Below, piece after piece: positions 8,826-18,239 of a DNA stretch of 64,000 nucleotides; the stretch's first letter is position 1; each line of letters starts with the position of its first letter. Both the position numbers and the translations under genes were made by a program. The notes beneath the pieces were generated by a model. That model did no database searches, had not been told where the DNA came from, and was given only the letters and a program-made list of their open reading frames with translations. The stretch is from contig NZ_CP017141.1 in the NCBI RefSeq assembly GCF_001721645.1, positions 2,170,001 through 2,234,000 of the forward strand. Direction: 5' to 3'. This DNA comes from Pedobacter steynii (GTDB lineage: Bacteria; Bacteroidota; Bacteroidia; Sphingobacteriales; Sphingobacteriaceae).

Positions 8826-9302
8826 ATGTTACAGATTCTGCTGATTTCCTTCCTCCATATCTTCCATCCGTTTTACGTAAGTGTAACGGAAGTTGTACAA
8901 AATCCAAAGACAAAAACATTGCAGGTGAGTGCGCGTATTTTCTTTGATGATTTTGAAAAAGCACTGGACCGTAAATATCAGACAAAAGTGAATATCTTAA
9001 AACCGGCAGACCGCAAAAAGGTTGATTTGCTAATTGCCGATTATGTACGGAAGCACCTGCAGATTAAGGTCAATCAAAAAATATTAACGCTAAAGTACGT
9101 CGGTTATGAAATTGAAGAAGATGCGGCCTGGTGTTATTTTGAAACCCAGCAGACTGCTCCGGTTAAAAACCTGGATATCGTGAATAATATTCTGTTTGAT
9201 GAACATGAGTCTCAATCCAATATGGTGCATGTCACTATAAATGGCAAAAGAAAAAGTACCAAACTGGATAATCCTAAAAGTCAGGCGAGGCTAACCTTCT
9301 AA
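8826..9302 (+). CDS. DUF6702 family protein
   Basis: 158 residues. A hydrophobic N terminus (LLISFLHIFHPFYVSVTEV) suggests export or a membrane anchor; the HPFYVSVTEVVQNPKTKTLQ opening is typical of a conserved Bacteroidetes family annotated as DUF6702. The rest looks like a compact beta-rich domain with a LKYVGYEIEEDAAWCYFE segment. Function unknown. It is divergent from the HupE/UreJ-like gene and ends in a bidirectional terminator. Confidence 0.7.
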   Translation: MLQILLISFLHIFHPFYVSVTEVVQNPKTKTLQVSARIFFDDFEKALDRKYQTKVNILKPADRKKVDLLIADYVRKHLQIKVNQKILTLKYVGYEIEEDAAWCYFETQQTAPVKNLDIVNNILFDEHESQSNMVHVTINGKRKSTKLDNPKSQARLTF

Positions 9303-9324
9303 AGACTTTCTTAAATTTGGACAT

Positions 9325-9361
9325 AAAAAAAGAGGATGCTGTTTTGGCATCCTCTTTTTTT
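9325..9361. terminator. Bidirectional intrinsic terminator
   Basis: Seven A, stem GAGGATGC pairing with GCATCCTC across a short loop, then seven T. It lies between the convergent stop codons of the DUF6702 gene and the lipoprotein gene and can serve both. Confidence 0.85.
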
Positions 9362-9362
9362 A

Positions 9363-10415
9363 TTATTGATATTGTATGTAAATCGGTTGTGGTTTTAATT
9401 TTAACAGCTCTTCTGGTGTCATCAGTCTGTTTGGTGCTTTCTTCAAATCATTCTTATAGAATAGTTTAAATCCGGTAAACTGAACCGGCTCCGGGAAAAT
9501 GAAGTGACGGTAAGTTCCTTTTTTAAGTTCAGGCTCTCCCCATCCATCCATGTGCATTACCACCTGAACCTCAGGGCGAAGTTTAATGTTTTTATAATTG
9601 GTTACCATTTTACGGGTAAAGCGGTGTATGGTAAATATTTTTGGAGGAAGGTTATATTTCTTTACCAGGTTTGCCAGATATTCAGAACAGTAGTTGATGT
9701 CTGCAGCATCGTAGGTACCAATCTTTTTACCAGGTTTGCTTCCGTCTTTCATAGAGAATTCAGGGTCAATTCCTAAATGTACATGAGGCATTTGCAAGTA
9801 CTTCTCTAATCTTGGTAACTCTGCTTTAATGGTACTTAAACCTACTTGTATGTCCAGGAATACAATTGCATTATGCATTTTGGCAATCTTCAGAACAGAG
9901 TCAATTTGTTTATCACCCATACGGTTGATGTATTTACCATCTTTTCCTGGTGTGCCACTGGCAACTGAAGCAATGTAATGTACCCCAGCCTGTACCGGAG
10001 TAGAAGGATCTGCTTTTTCCCAGTTTTTAATCTCTGCATTTAACCTGCTCCACATCTCTTTCGGTGCATATTCGCCAAGAGCCCCCATTTTTTTTGAGTG
10101 TAGGTTTCCATAATAAACCACTACTCTTTTAAAAGGAAGAATGGCGCCGGCAAGAGGGGTAGGCTGATTTTTTACCGGCCAGTTTCCTGTGGTATCGCCA
10201 TTTGCCAGTTTAACCAATAGCGCATTGTATTTTGCTGTATCTACAGCCTCCCGTACTGTACCCACTTCTGGTTCTTCGGTAACCACGGTGTCTCCGTTGG
10301 CAGTAACTGTTTTTTTCTGTCCGTTCGTTTTCTTTGCGTCGGAAGTGCAACTGATGAATACACCAAGTGATGCCATTCCGATTAAAACTGTTCCTGCTAG
10401 CTGAGGTATTTTCAT
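9363..10415 (-). CDS. Exported lipoprotein of unknown function, possibly TIM-barrel-like
   Basis: 350 residues. The N terminus is a signal peptide with a weak lipobox (FISC, Cys23) followed by an acidic and Thr-rich linker. The body (about 85-345) contains alternating strand and helix segments, for example IVFLDIQVGLSTI, HVHLGIDPEFSM and VQVVMHMDGWGEPEL, each ending in Asp or Glu at places expected for a barrel active site. This pattern suggests a glycoside-hydrolase-like or polysaccharide-processing fold, but I do not recognise a named family. It is transcribed alone between a shared terminator and the divergent heme uptake promoter. Confidence 0.6.
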   Translation of the reverse strand: MKIPQLAGTVLIGMASLGVFISCTSDAKKTNGQKKTVTANGDTVVTEEPEVGTVREAVDTAKYNALLVKLANGDTTGNWPVKNQPTPLAGAILPFKRVVVYYGNLHSKKMGALGEYAPKEMWSRLNAEIKNWEKADPSTPVQAGVHYIASVASGTPGKDGKYINRMGDKQIDSVLKIAKMHNAIVFLDIQVGLSTIKAELPRLEKYLQMPHVHLGIDPEFSMKDGSKPGKKIGTYDAADINYCSEYLANLVKKYNLPPKIFTIHRFTRKMVTNYKNIKLRPEVQVVMHMDGWGEPELKKGTYRHFIFPEPVQFTGFKLFYKNDLKKAPNRLMTPEELLKLKPQPIYIQYQ

Positions 10416-10521
10416 ATGATGGTAATTGTTTTTTAAAGATAAAAATTGTTACAAGTATACCATTCTTTGAAGGAATAAAAAAGACGTTTTGCAGAAGTTC
10501 AAAAAAGGTAATGTGACGTTC

Positions 10522-10538
10522 TTTGGAATTATTCTAAA
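10522..10538. promoter_or_regulatory. Fur-box-like palindrome A
   Basis: TTTGGAATTATTCTAAA is a 17-base inverted repeat around a single centre base with one mismatched pair. It is the best of three such sites in front of the heme receptor gene and resembles the iron-regulator boxes described for Bacteroidetes. The protein that binds is not encoded in the window. Confidence 0.6.
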
Positions 10539-10542
10539 TAAT

Positions 10543-10561
10543 ATTTGTAATCTTTCTAAAT
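10543..10561. promoter_or_regulatory. Fur-box-like palindrome B, overlapping the -33 element
   Basis: ATTTGTAATCTTTCTAAAT matches itself in six of nine arm positions and ends in the same TTCTAAAT half-site as sites A and C. It covers the TTTG of the promoter, the position expected for a repressor site. Confidence 0.45.
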
Positions 10562-10576
10562 AAGTCCTTATACTTG
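10544..10576 (+). promoter_or_regulatory. Promoter of the heme uptake locus
   Basis: TTTG at 10544-10547, a 21-base spacer and TATACTTG at 10569-10576 (one mismatch from TAnnTTTG). The receptor start codon follows 37 bases later. Fur-box-like sites lie upstream of it, across its -33 element and just downstream of the predicted start. Confidence 0.5.
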
Positions 10577-10583
10577 CACTGTT

Positions 10584-10602
10584 ATTTGAAATGATTCTAA
10601 AT
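10584..10602. promoter_or_regulatory. Fur-box-like palindrome C
   Basis: ATTTGAAATGATTCTAAAT matches in seven of nine arm positions. It is identical in 17 of 19 bases to the site at 27551-27569 in front of hemA, which argues that one regulator reads both. Confidence 0.6.
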
Positions 10603-10613
10603 AGATAAGCTTA

Positions 10614-12893
10614 ATGAAACTATTTATACTTCCCTTTATCCTTTTGATGTCCGTATTCGCTCTGCATGCGCAGGAGAAAACCGGCTTCATTTCAGGAAAG
10701 GTCACCACAGCTGAGGGGCTGGCTGCGGGGAATGTATTGGTGTTTATCAAAGGATCGAATCAGGTGGTTTACACCAGCAATGCCGGAACGTTCCGCATTT
10801 CTTCCCCTCAGGGTGCACGGATGCTGGTTTTTCAGTCGGTTACCAAAAAACAAGTTGAAATCCCGGTAAAGGTATCTGGAGAAGAGCAGGAGATTCCCAC
10901 TGTTTTTTTAACAGAGAATGCTTATGATTTAAAAGAAGTGGTCATTACTGGTCTTGCCGAACCTCAATCGATTCGTAATTCTGTATATCATATACGTACC
11001 ATCAGCAGTGAAATGATCAGGTTAAGGGGAGCTACGGAATTGAAAAGTATTTTAAGTAATGAGCTAGGCTTCCGATTTTTTACAGATCCGATGACAGGCG
11101 TCAGTAACCCTCAATTGATGGGGATGTCGAGTTCAGGAATTAAAATCCTCCTCGATGGTGTGCCAATGATGGACCGGAGCACGGAGAAGGAAAGCCTGGG
11201 ACAGGTTGATATCAATACAGTAGAACGCATTGAAATTGTGGAAGGCCCGATGTCTGTAATATATGGAAGTGATGCGATGGCAGGTGTGATCAATATCATT
11301 ACCAAAAAAGGAGGGCCGGATAATTTATCCATCACTGCCAGGGTACAGGAAGAAACCGCAGGTAAGGAATACGATGCCTTTAAGGATAGAGGGATACATA
11401 ATGAATACCTGGGAGTTAACTGGCAGCACAAAGGCTGGTCTCTGGGTGCTTCCGGTACAAGGAACAATTTTGGCGGCTGGAAAGGGATGCAATCAGGAAG
11501 GGCACAGGAATGGTTACCTAAAGACCAATGGTTAACTGCAGCTTCGGTGGGTTATAAAAACGGAAAAACAGATATCTGGTACCGGTTTAATGGAACGGAT
11601 GAAACGATCCGGCTTAAAGGAGATTATGATCCCGCACTTACCGCACCGGTGGCTGCTGATAAACAATATCTTTCCAAACGGTGGTTTCATCAGGTACAGG
11701 GCTCATTTTTATGGAATGAAAAAATAAGTATTGATGCTGCAGCCAGCTACACGGACTATACCCGTCGTACTTTATCAACCAATGTGGACATCAATACCGG
11801 AAAAGAAACTTTGTCTACATATCTGGCATCACAAGATAAGGATGCTTTAACAACCGCATTTTTCCGAGGAATTTTACAATATAAGCTGTCTCCAGCCGTA
11901 ACCTTACGTCCGGGGATAGAATTTAACCGAAATACCGGAAAAGGAAACAGATTGTCAGGAGAGCCGGATCTCAATGACTATTCCTTCTTCTTCTCTTCGC
12001 AGTTACAGCTGACTAAAAACATAGAGATCATACCGGGTTTCAGAATGGTTAAAAATTCAGTTTATGAGGCGCCTCCGTTTATTCCCTCGCTTCATGGTAA
12101 AATACGGCTAAATAAAGAAATGGATTTCCGGTTTTCTTATGCCAGAGGTTTCAGGGAACCGATATTAAGAGAGCTGTATTTCTATTTTAAAGATGCGAAC
12201 CATGATTTATCAGGGAATCCAAACCTGAAAGCGGAAACCTCAAACAGCTTTAACGCATCGTTGGCCTGGACATTGAAAAGCAGTGCAGACCTTAGAATAA
12301 ATACCGTTGTAAGTGGCTTCTTTAATGACTATCGCGATAAGATTTCCCTGGCAGTAGCTGAAAATGATGAAAGAAGGAATACTTACATGAACATTGACCG
12401 CTATAAAACGATTGGTGGAGAATGGACAACTGCTTTTTTCTGGAAAAACCTGCAAGCCAGCCTGGGTATATCTTATATCGGACAATACAACCAGCTTTCA
12501 GAAGATATGGAAACATTTGGGAGCAGTCCGGAATACACCTGGGCCCCGGAACTGAATACCAATGTCAGCTACCTGATCCCGAAGCTGGGAACGAATGTCA
12601 GCCTGTTTTATAAATTCAGCGGAAAACAACCTTCTTATACGAATGTCACTGTTGACGGAATACAGAAAGCAGAGCTGAGAGAAATTTCAGCCTATCATAT
12701 GGCTGACTTTACTTTAAATAAAACCATCAATAAATACCTGAAGATCAATGCCGGCGCGAGAAATCTATTTGATGTAACCAGGCTCCGAACTAAAGGTCCA
12801 GCTGCCGGGCCCCATACCGGGGCTGGGAGCAATCTGTTTGGCTTTGGCCGGTCTTATTTTCTGGGCTTAACGATGCATTGGTCAAAAAAATAA
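10614..12893 (+). CDS. hmuR: TonB-dependent heme/hemoprotein receptor (HmuR-like)
   Basis: 759 residues. A signal peptide (1-19, ending ALHAQ) is followed by a carboxypeptidase-regulatory-like beta domain (about 24-100), a plug domain (about 115-235, with LLDGVPMMD and VEIVEGPMSVIYGSDAMAGV typical of the TonB receptor plug), and a 22-strand barrel ending in a C-terminal aromatic strand. The substrate call rests on context: the next genes encode HmuY, heme ABC transport and a heme-degrading factor. It shares an operon with the HmuY gene 21 bp downstream. Three Fur-like palindromes at the promoter suggest iron repression. Confidence 0.88.
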   Translation: MKLFILPFILLMSVFALHAQEKTGFISGKVTTAEGLAAGNVLVFIKGSNQVVYTSNAGTFRISSPQGARMLVFQSVTKKQVEIPVKVSGEEQEIPTVFLTENAYDLKEVVITGLAEPQSIRNSVYHIRTISSEMIRLRGATELKSILSNELGFRFFTDPMTGVSNPQLMGMSSSGIKILLDGVPMMDRSTEKESLGQVDINTVERIEIVEGPMSVIYGSDAMAGVINIITKKGGPDNLSITARVQEETAGKEYDAFKDRGIHNEYLGVNWQHKGWSLGASGTRNNFGGWKGMQSGRAQEWLPKDQWLTAASVGYKNGKTDIWYRFNGTDETIRLKGDYDPALTAPVAADKQYLSKRWFHQVQGSFLWNEKISIDAAASYTDYTRRTLSTNVDINTGKETLSTYLASQDKDALTTAFFRGILQYKLSPAVTLRPGIEFNRNTGKGNRLSGEPDLNDYSFFFSSQLQLTKNIEIIPGFRMVKNSVYEAPPFIPSLHGKIRLNKEMDFRFSYARGFREPILRELYFYFKDANHDLSGNPNLKAETSNSFNASLAWTLKSSADLRINTVVSGFFNDYRDKISLAVAENDERRNTYMNIDRYKTIGGEWTTAFFWKNLQASLGISYIGQYNQLSEDMETFGSSPEYTWAPELNTNVSYLIPKLGTNVSLFYKFSGKQPSYTNVTVDGIQKAELREISAYHMADFTLNKTINKYLKINAGARNLFDVTRLRTKGPAAGPHTGAGSNLFGFGRSYFLGLTMHWSKK

Positions 12894-12914
12894 TAACAAC
12901 TAAAAAAACATAGC

Positions 12915-14336
12915 ATGAAAAAAATTTTCCATTTCCTTTTGATCATCTCTTTGGCAACTGCAGCAACTTCCTGCAAGAAGTCGGATCCACCTCTGCCAGA
13001 TAATACTGTCGGTTTTGAAGCAGATAAACTTGGAATCGAAGCCGCGGCAACAGAAACCGTAGTGAAGATCAACTTATCAAGGGCCTCTTCTGCTGCAATA
13101 CCCCTGACTGTGAACCTGAATAATGCAGGATTAAGTTATGGCTTGGAGTATACCACAGAGCCGGCTGCAACAAACAATAGTTTGTCTTTAACCATCCCTG
13201 CCGGAGGAACAACGGTCTCTTTCAAAGTTAAAAAAGTGGCCAATGCCGTGATTAACGGAACAGAAACGATAGATTTTACCATCAGTGCTGCCGGAAATCC
13301 GATTGTATTGGGAACTATAGTGAAGACGCAGCTGAGTTTTAGTGCCATCACATCTGAAGGTTCCCGTCTGACTTTAAAAGGAATTGCAGGCAGTGAGGCC
13401 GGAAGCGGGGCGCTAAACTCTGTGTTCGTAGACCTGAGCAGTAATTCTATGGTCAATGTAAAAAGGGATTCATGGGTTCTTGGATTTGCATCCGGAACAG
13501 ATTTCAGGGTGAAGCTGAACAATACCAATGGAACTTCGGCAATTAAACTGAATGCTAAAACTGATTTAAATGCGGTAACTGCTACTGATGTGGTTTTAAA
13601 TGATCTGGCGATTAAACTGGGTACACCGGAATCGGGAACAGAAAAGCCATTTGTAAATATTGACAATGTATATGGTGATGTGACTAAAGACATCATTGCT
13701 TCTGTTTCGGCAACGGATGCAGAGAACAAAGTTTACATCGTAAACCCCGCAGGAGGAAGTCATTCTTCTACTTTATCATTGGATAATTTATTTAAAATCC
13801 GTGTTCTTCGTAAAGGAAATGGATATGTATTACAATATGCGAAATTGAAAGAAACTACTTTCAAAACACTGGATATCACTAAAGATGCAGCGAATAACTT
13901 CGTATTCATCACTTTTGATGAGGTAGCTAAAACAGTAAGTGTGGAGCCTTCAAAAGCAAAGTGGGACTTTGTATGGACCTGGTCGGTATACTACGGATTA
14001 ATGGGGACAGCTCCATATCCTTACGGATTCTCTGACGTAGTATTTGTAAATAATTTAGGCGGTGCTCAGGCAGCGCAGATTGCGACCTCAACAGTGGCTT
14101 ACGCTGATTACAAGGAAAGCAATATCGCAGGCACAACATTTAAGGCAGAAAGAAATGTAATTGGATCAGACTGGCGTTCAACCAGTCCGGCAACAGGTGT
14201 TAAGACAGATCGTTTTTATGTCATTAAAGACGCTTCAGGAAATGTATATAAACTGAGGTTCATATCAATGGGCGCAGGCGACGCAGGAAAACGCGGAGAG
14301 CCGGTGATTGAATATGCACTCGTTAAGAAGGGCTAA
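12915..14336 (+). CDS. hmuY: HmuY-family heme-binding lipoprotein
   Basis: 473 residues. The signal peptide ends in the lipobox ATSC followed by KKSD, so it is a surface or outer-membrane lipoprotein. Residues about 30-140 look like a Calx-beta-type extra domain with a GLEYTTEP segment. The remaining part matches the HmuY fold as recalled, including the WDFVWTWSVYYG segment and a FYVIKDASGNVYKLRFIS strand near the end. HmuY takes heme from host or environmental hemoproteins and passes it to HmuR. It is about twice the size of Porphyromonas HmuY because of the N-terminal addition. A terminator follows. Confidence 0.85.
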   Translation: MKKIFHFLLIISLATAATSCKKSDPPLPDNTVGFEADKLGIEAAATETVVKINLSRASSAAIPLTVNLNNAGLSYGLEYTTEPAATNNSLSLTIPAGGTTVSFKVKKVANAVINGTETIDFTISAAGNPIVLGTIVKTQLSFSAITSEGSRLTLKGIAGSEAGSGALNSVFVDLSSNSMVNVKRDSWVLGFASGTDFRVKLNNTNGTSAIKLNAKTDLNAVTATDVVLNDLAIKLGTPESGTEKPFVNIDNVYGDVTKDIIASVSATDAENKVYIVNPAGGSHSSTLSLDNLFKIRVLRKGNGYVLQYAKLKETTFKTLDITKDAANNFVFITFDEVAKTVSVEPSKAKWDFVWTWSVYYGLMGTAPYPYGFSDVVFVNNLGGAQAAQIATSTVAYADYKESNIAGTTFKAERNVIGSDWRSTSPATGVKTDRFYVIKDASGNVYKLRFISMGAGDAGKRGEPVIEYALVKKG

Positions 14337-14362
14337 AATTTGGTTAGTTTAGGTTGAAGGAT

Positions 14363-14394
14363 GCTTCCGGTGGATGCCGGAAGCTCCTCTTTTT
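14363..14394 (+). terminator. Intrinsic terminator after hmuY
   Basis: GCTTCCGG pairs with CCGGAAGC across a six-base loop and is followed by TCCTCTTTTT. It separates the receptor/HmuY genes from the ABC transporter genes, so partial readthrough could set a higher level of the surface proteins. Confidence 0.7.
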
Positions 14395-14427
14395 ATCAAA
14401 TAAAGCCGGTTTACTAAAATTATCGCA

Positions 14428-15291
14428 ATGAGATATAAATGGATGATATTATTTTGTACAGCAGCAGTTGGGCTTTCGGCCTGCAACGCCGGTACAGATA
14501 AAATAAATAAGAACCAGTTACCTGATAGCATAAAAATTGTTTCCCTGAACGGAACAGTAAGTGAGATTGTGGCAGAACTGGGTCTGGAGAAAAATATTGT
14601 AGGGACAGATATTACCAGCAATTATCCGGAGAGCCTGAAAAGCAAGCCTAAAATAGGACATAACCGGAGAATCAATGCGGAAGGTGTGTTATCCCTACAA
14701 CCCAATATCGTGTTAGGAATTGCCAAAGAAGTCAGTCCTCAACTGGCCGCTCAGTTCAGAAGTTCCGGAATCAGGTTGATTCTTTTTAACCAGGAATTTA
14801 CTGCGCAGGGAACTAAAGACCTGATCCGTGCCGTAGGGGATAGCTTACACCATACGGTTAAGGTAGACTCTTTGACTAAAGTCTTTGAAACAGAGCTGGC
14901 AGGAGCTCAAAAGCAAATCAACAATCCAAGGAAACCTAAGGTGTTGTTCATCTATGCCCGTGGTACAGGTACCATGATGGTTGGTGGAACAGGAACACCG
15001 GTAGAAAAGGTGATTGAACTTGCGGGAGGAACAAATGCCATCACTGAATTTACAGAATACAAGCCCCTGACTTCGGAAGCCCTGGTGAAAGCAAACCCTG
15101 ATGTCATCCTTTTATTTGACGACGGACTGGAAAGTTTAGGTGGAGCGAAAGGATTGTCGGGAGTACAGGGCGTCTCGCAAACGAATGCCGGAAAGACTAA
15201 AAAATTTATAACGATGAACGGTGAGTTGCTCACCAGTTTTGGGCCGCGTTTAGGACAGGCTGTAACAGAATTAGCAGAGAAGATAAAGTGA
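14428..15291 (+). CDS. hmuT: Heme ABC transporter substrate-binding lipoprotein
   Basis: 287 residues. Signal peptide with lipobox LSAC (Cys19). The body is a class III periplasmic binding protein: the N-terminal lobe begins IKIVSLNGTVSEIVAELGLEKNIVG, and an EVSPQLAAQ helix and a GTPVEKVIELAGGTNAI segment follow, typical of HmuT/ChuT heme carriers. It should hold heme in the periplasm and dock to the permease encoded next. The stop overlaps the GTG start of that gene by four bases, which indicates translational coupling. Confidence 0.88.
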   Translation: MRYKWMILFCTAAVGLSACNAGTDKINKNQLPDSIKIVSLNGTVSEIVAELGLEKNIVGTDITSNYPESLKSKPKIGHNRRINAEGVLSLQPNIVLGIAKEVSPQLAAQFRSSGIRLILFNQEFTAQGTKDLIRAVGDSLHHTVKVDSLTKVFETELAGAQKQINNPRKPKVLFIYARGTGTMMVGGTGTPVEKVIELAGGTNAITEFTEYKPLTSEALVKANPDVILLFDDGLESLGGAKGLSGVQGVSQTNAGKTKKFITMNGELLTSFGPRLGQAVTELAEKIK

Positions 15292-16334
15292 TCAGAAACA
15301 CAGGGTATATCCTTTTAATTTTAACCATCATCCTGGTGCTGACCATGATGATTTCTTCTTGTATAGGTGCCGTACAAATCAGCTTTTCTGAACTGATTTC
15401 TATCATTTCCTATCACACGGGGTTATCGGAACACCAAAATTTTGAACCTCAGCAGGCAGCGGTGTTGCTAAACCTGAGGTTACCGAGGATTTTATTGGGA
15501 GGGCTAATTGGTGCTGCATTGGGGATTTCCGGTGCTGCAATCCAGGGACTCTTCCGCAACCCGCTTGCCGAACCAGGATTAATAGGGATTTCCTCCGGGG
15601 CTACCTTATTTGCGGTAATTATGATTGTGCTGGAAACAAAATTCTTTAAAGAACTGACCGGTCTTGTTGGCTTTTATGCCTTATCCATTGCTGCTTTCAT
15701 TGGTGCAGGATTAACAACTGCGCTTGTTTACCGGATGGCGATGAGGAATGGGAAAACGATCATCACCACCTTATTACTAGGTGGAATTGCGATTAATGCA
15801 TTGGCAGGGGCTTTTACGGGCCTGCTTACCTATATGGCAACTGACGCACAGCTGCGGAACATCACATTCTGGAGTCTGGGAAGCTTAGGTGGAGCAAGCT
15901 GGCCTACAGTGACGACCCTATTGCCCTTTGTACTGATTCCGATATGCGGACTGCCCTTTCTTGCAAAATCATTAAATGCCCTGGCTTTGGGCGAATCCCA
16001 GGCCATGCATATGGGGGTTAATGTAAAGATGGTTAAACGAATGATTATTGGACTGGCTACAATGGCGGTAGGTGCTTCTGTAGCGGTTGCGGGGATGATT
16101 GCTTTTATAGGGCTGATTATTCCACATATTTTACGGATGACTTTTACAGCGGATCACAGACTGGTAATTCCGGGGGCTGCGATTCTAGGAGCAGCATTGC
16201 TGACGCTTGCAGATCTGATTGCCAGAACAGTGGTAGCTCCGGCAGAACTGCCGATAGGGATATTAACGGCCATGATTGGCGCACCCGTGTTTATATATAT
16301 CATCATTACTGAAAGAAATAAAAATAACCCATAG
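15288..16334 (+). CDS. hmuU: Heme ABC transporter permease (FecCD family)
   Basis: 348 residues with about ten membrane helices. The FecCD signature is present: LNLRLPRILLGGLIGAALGI, SGAAIQGLFRNPLAEPGLIG and, near residue 265, GMIAFIGLIIPHILRM, the loop that contacts the ATPase. The GTG start at 15288 overlaps the hmuT stop by four bases (GTGA). It ends one base before the ATPase gene, giving a tight three-gene transporter unit. Confidence 0.9.
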   Translation: MIRNTGYILLILTIILVLTMMISSCIGAVQISFSELISIISYHTGLSEHQNFEPQQAAVLLNLRLPRILLGGLIGAALGISGAAIQGLFRNPLAEPGLIGISSGATLFAVIMIVLETKFFKELTGLVGFYALSIAAFIGAGLTTALVYRMAMRNGKTIITTLLLGGIAINALAGAFTGLLTYMATDAQLRNITFWSLGSLGGASWPTVTTLLPFVLIPICGLPFLAKSLNALALGESQAMHMGVNVKMVKRMIIGLATMAVGASVAVAGMIAFIGLIIPHILRMTFTADHRLVIPGAAILGAALLTLADLIARTVVAPAELPIGILTAMIGAPVFIYIIITERNKNNP

Positions 16335-17117
16335 ATGATCAAAGTTAGAGAGCTGAGCTATAAGGCAGGAGGTAAGAAGCTATTGGATAACCTGAGCTTT
16401 GATGCTCATAAAGGAGAGTTGCTGGCCATATTGGGTGCTAATGGGGCTGGTAAAAGTACGCTCATGAAATTGCTTTGCCGGGAGATCAAACCTTTCCAGG
16501 GAACGATCGTGATCAATAATAAAGAATTAAACAATTACAGGCTGGAAGACCTGGCCAGGACAAGGGCCGTTTTGTCGCAGCACAATACGATCTCTATTTC
16601 TTTTCAGGTCAATGAGTTGGTGCTTATGGGCAGGTATCCCCATTTTCAGCAAAAACCAACAGCAGCAGATTTTAAAATCGTAAATCAGGTCATGGAAGAG
16701 ACCGGGATTACTCATCTTGCTTCCAGCGATTACAATACCCTTTCTGGCGGGGAACAGCAAAGGGTACAGCTGGCAAGGGTCATTGCCCAGATTTACGATA
16801 GTCCCAATGCCTGTCTGTTCCTGGATGAACCGACCAATGGGCTTGATTTGCAATACCAGCAACAGATTATGGAACTGTCCCGCTCGCTCGCAGACCGGGG
16901 TTATTGTGTCATCTGTATTTTACACGACATCAATTTTGCATCAAGATTTGCAGACCGCATACTGATGCTCAAAAACGGTAAGAAGGTGGCAGAAGGGTTA
17001 CCGGTAGAGGTGATCAGCTGCGAACATATACAGGAAACATTCAGCATAAAGGTAAAGCTGATGGAATGTGAAGGTTATAACTGTCCATTAGTGGTGCCGG
17101 CAACAATATTAAAATAA
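16335..17117 (+). CDS. hmuV: Heme ABC transporter ATP-binding protein
   Basis: 260 residues. Walker A GANGAGKST at about 33-41, the Q-loop, signature LSGGEQQRVQLARV and Walker B CLFLDEPTNGLD are all intact, followed by the H-loop His in CILHDINFA. The sequence is of the FecE/HmuV type that works with FecCD permeases. It starts immediately after the hmuU stop codon. It powers heme import from the periplasm. Confidence 0.9.
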   Translation: MIKVRELSYKAGGKKLLDNLSFDAHKGELLAILGANGAGKSTLMKLLCREIKPFQGTIVINNKELNNYRLEDLARTRAVLSQHNTISISFQVNELVLMGRYPHFQQKPTAADFKIVNQVMEETGITHLASSDYNTLSGGEQQRVQLARVIAQIYDSPNACLFLDEPTNGLDLQYQQQIMELSRSLADRGYCVICILHDINFASRFADRILMLKNGKKVAEGLPVEVISCEHIQETFSIKVKLMECEGYNCPLVVPATILK

Positions 17118-17125
17118 ATCAAATT

Positions 17126-18154
17126 ATGGAAAAGACATTAGATTTGAAAAGTCAGTGGGCGGCATTTAAGGCCGATCAGCCAAAAGTGAGAATCAGAGAT
17201 GCAGCCAGGCAGCTTGGAACTTCCGAAGCCGCACTGATCGCAACTACGGTAGGCGAATCTGCAATCCGTTTGCAGGAGCAGTTTCCGGAAATTCTGAAAG
17301 AAATAGAAGGCTTAGGCTATGTGATGGCTTTAACGCGTAATGACCACTGTGTACATGAGCGTAAAGGGGGCTATAAAAAGGTGTCTTTTCGCGGATCCAT
17401 CGGTCTGGCTGTTAATCCTGATATCGACCTTCGTCTGTTCATGAACCACTGGGCATTTGGCTTTGCGGTAAATGAAAATGAAAGAAAAAGTCTGCAGTTT
17501 TTCGGAAAAGATGGTGCTGCAGTACATAAAATTTACCTGACTGATCGTAGCGATGAGTCTGCTTATCAGACTTTGGTTGCTACATATACTGCGGAAAACC
17601 AATATACCCCTTTAGCATTTGCTGATGCAAAATCTCCCGCTGCAGAACTTCCTGATGCAGAGGTAGAGGTGTTGAATTTTAAGCAGGCATGGCTTGATTT
17701 AGAGGATACTCATGATTTTCATGGTTTATTGAATACTTATGGACTGACCAGGACCCAGGCACTTCGTCTGGCGCCGGAAGGGCATGCTATTCAGATTACT
17801 TTAGCGTCGCTGAAAGCAATGTTGCATAAAGCTTCTGAACAGGATCTGGAGATTATGGTCTTTACGGGAAGCATTGGTTGTATTCAGATTCATACCGGAT
17901 TGGTGAAAAAAATCATGGAAACCGGGCCATGGTTCAATGTGATGGATCCTGAATTTAACATGCATTTAAGAATGGATGGGATTGCTTCCATTTGGTTAGT
18001 AAAAAAGCCAACAAAAGATGGGATCGTAACGAGTGTAGAAGTTTTTGATTCCGAGGGAAATATTATCGTACAGTTTTTTGGAAAACGTAAGCCAGGAATT
18101 CCGGAAGACGAAAACTGGCGGTCAATTACAAATGAATTAGCTGTTAAAGGCTAA
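17126..18154 (+). CDS. hmuS: Hemin-degrading factor (HmuS/ChuS family)
   Basis: 342 residues, the normal length for HmuS/ChuS, which consists of two repeated halves. Both halves show the repeated pattern: an N-terminal helical segment with RIRDAARQLGTSEAALIAT and, in the second half, TRTQALRLAPEGHAIQI. Family members bind cytoplasmic heme and either store it or open the ring to release iron. It follows hmuV after 8 bases and closes the uptake locus, turning imported heme into usable iron. A terminator follows. Confidence 0.9.
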   Translation: MEKTLDLKSQWAAFKADQPKVRIRDAARQLGTSEAALIATTVGESAIRLQEQFPEILKEIEGLGYVMALTRNDHCVHERKGGYKKVSFRGSIGLAVNPDIDLRLFMNHWAFGFAVNENERKSLQFFGKDGAAVHKIYLTDRSDESAYQTLVATYTAENQYTPLAFADAKSPAAELPDAEVEVLNFKQAWLDLEDTHDFHGLLNTYGLTRTQALRLAPEGHAIQITLASLKAMLHKASEQDLEIMVFTGSIGCIQIHTGLVKKIMETGPWFNVMDPEFNMHLRMDGIASIWLVKKPTKDGIVTSVEVFDSEGNIIVQFFGKRKPGIPEDENWRSITNELAVKG

Positions 18155-18199
18155 AAGATCTATAACCAGTGAGGTGTTGCTGGGGTTTAGGTGTGTTTT

Positions 18200-18232
18200 A
18201 AGCGTCGGATTAGGCCCCGACGCTTTATTTTT
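18200..18232 (+). terminator. Intrinsic terminator after hmuS
   Basis: AAGCGTCGG pairs with CCGACGCTT across an eight-base loop and is followed by TATTTTTTAT. It ends the heme uptake operon just before the convergent methyltransferase gene. Confidence 0.8.
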
Positions 18233-18239
18233 TATCGGT

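Noticed and set aside
13136..13729. 197-codon minus-strand frame inside hmuY
   Set aside because: Shadow of the hmuY reading frame without start context or domain.
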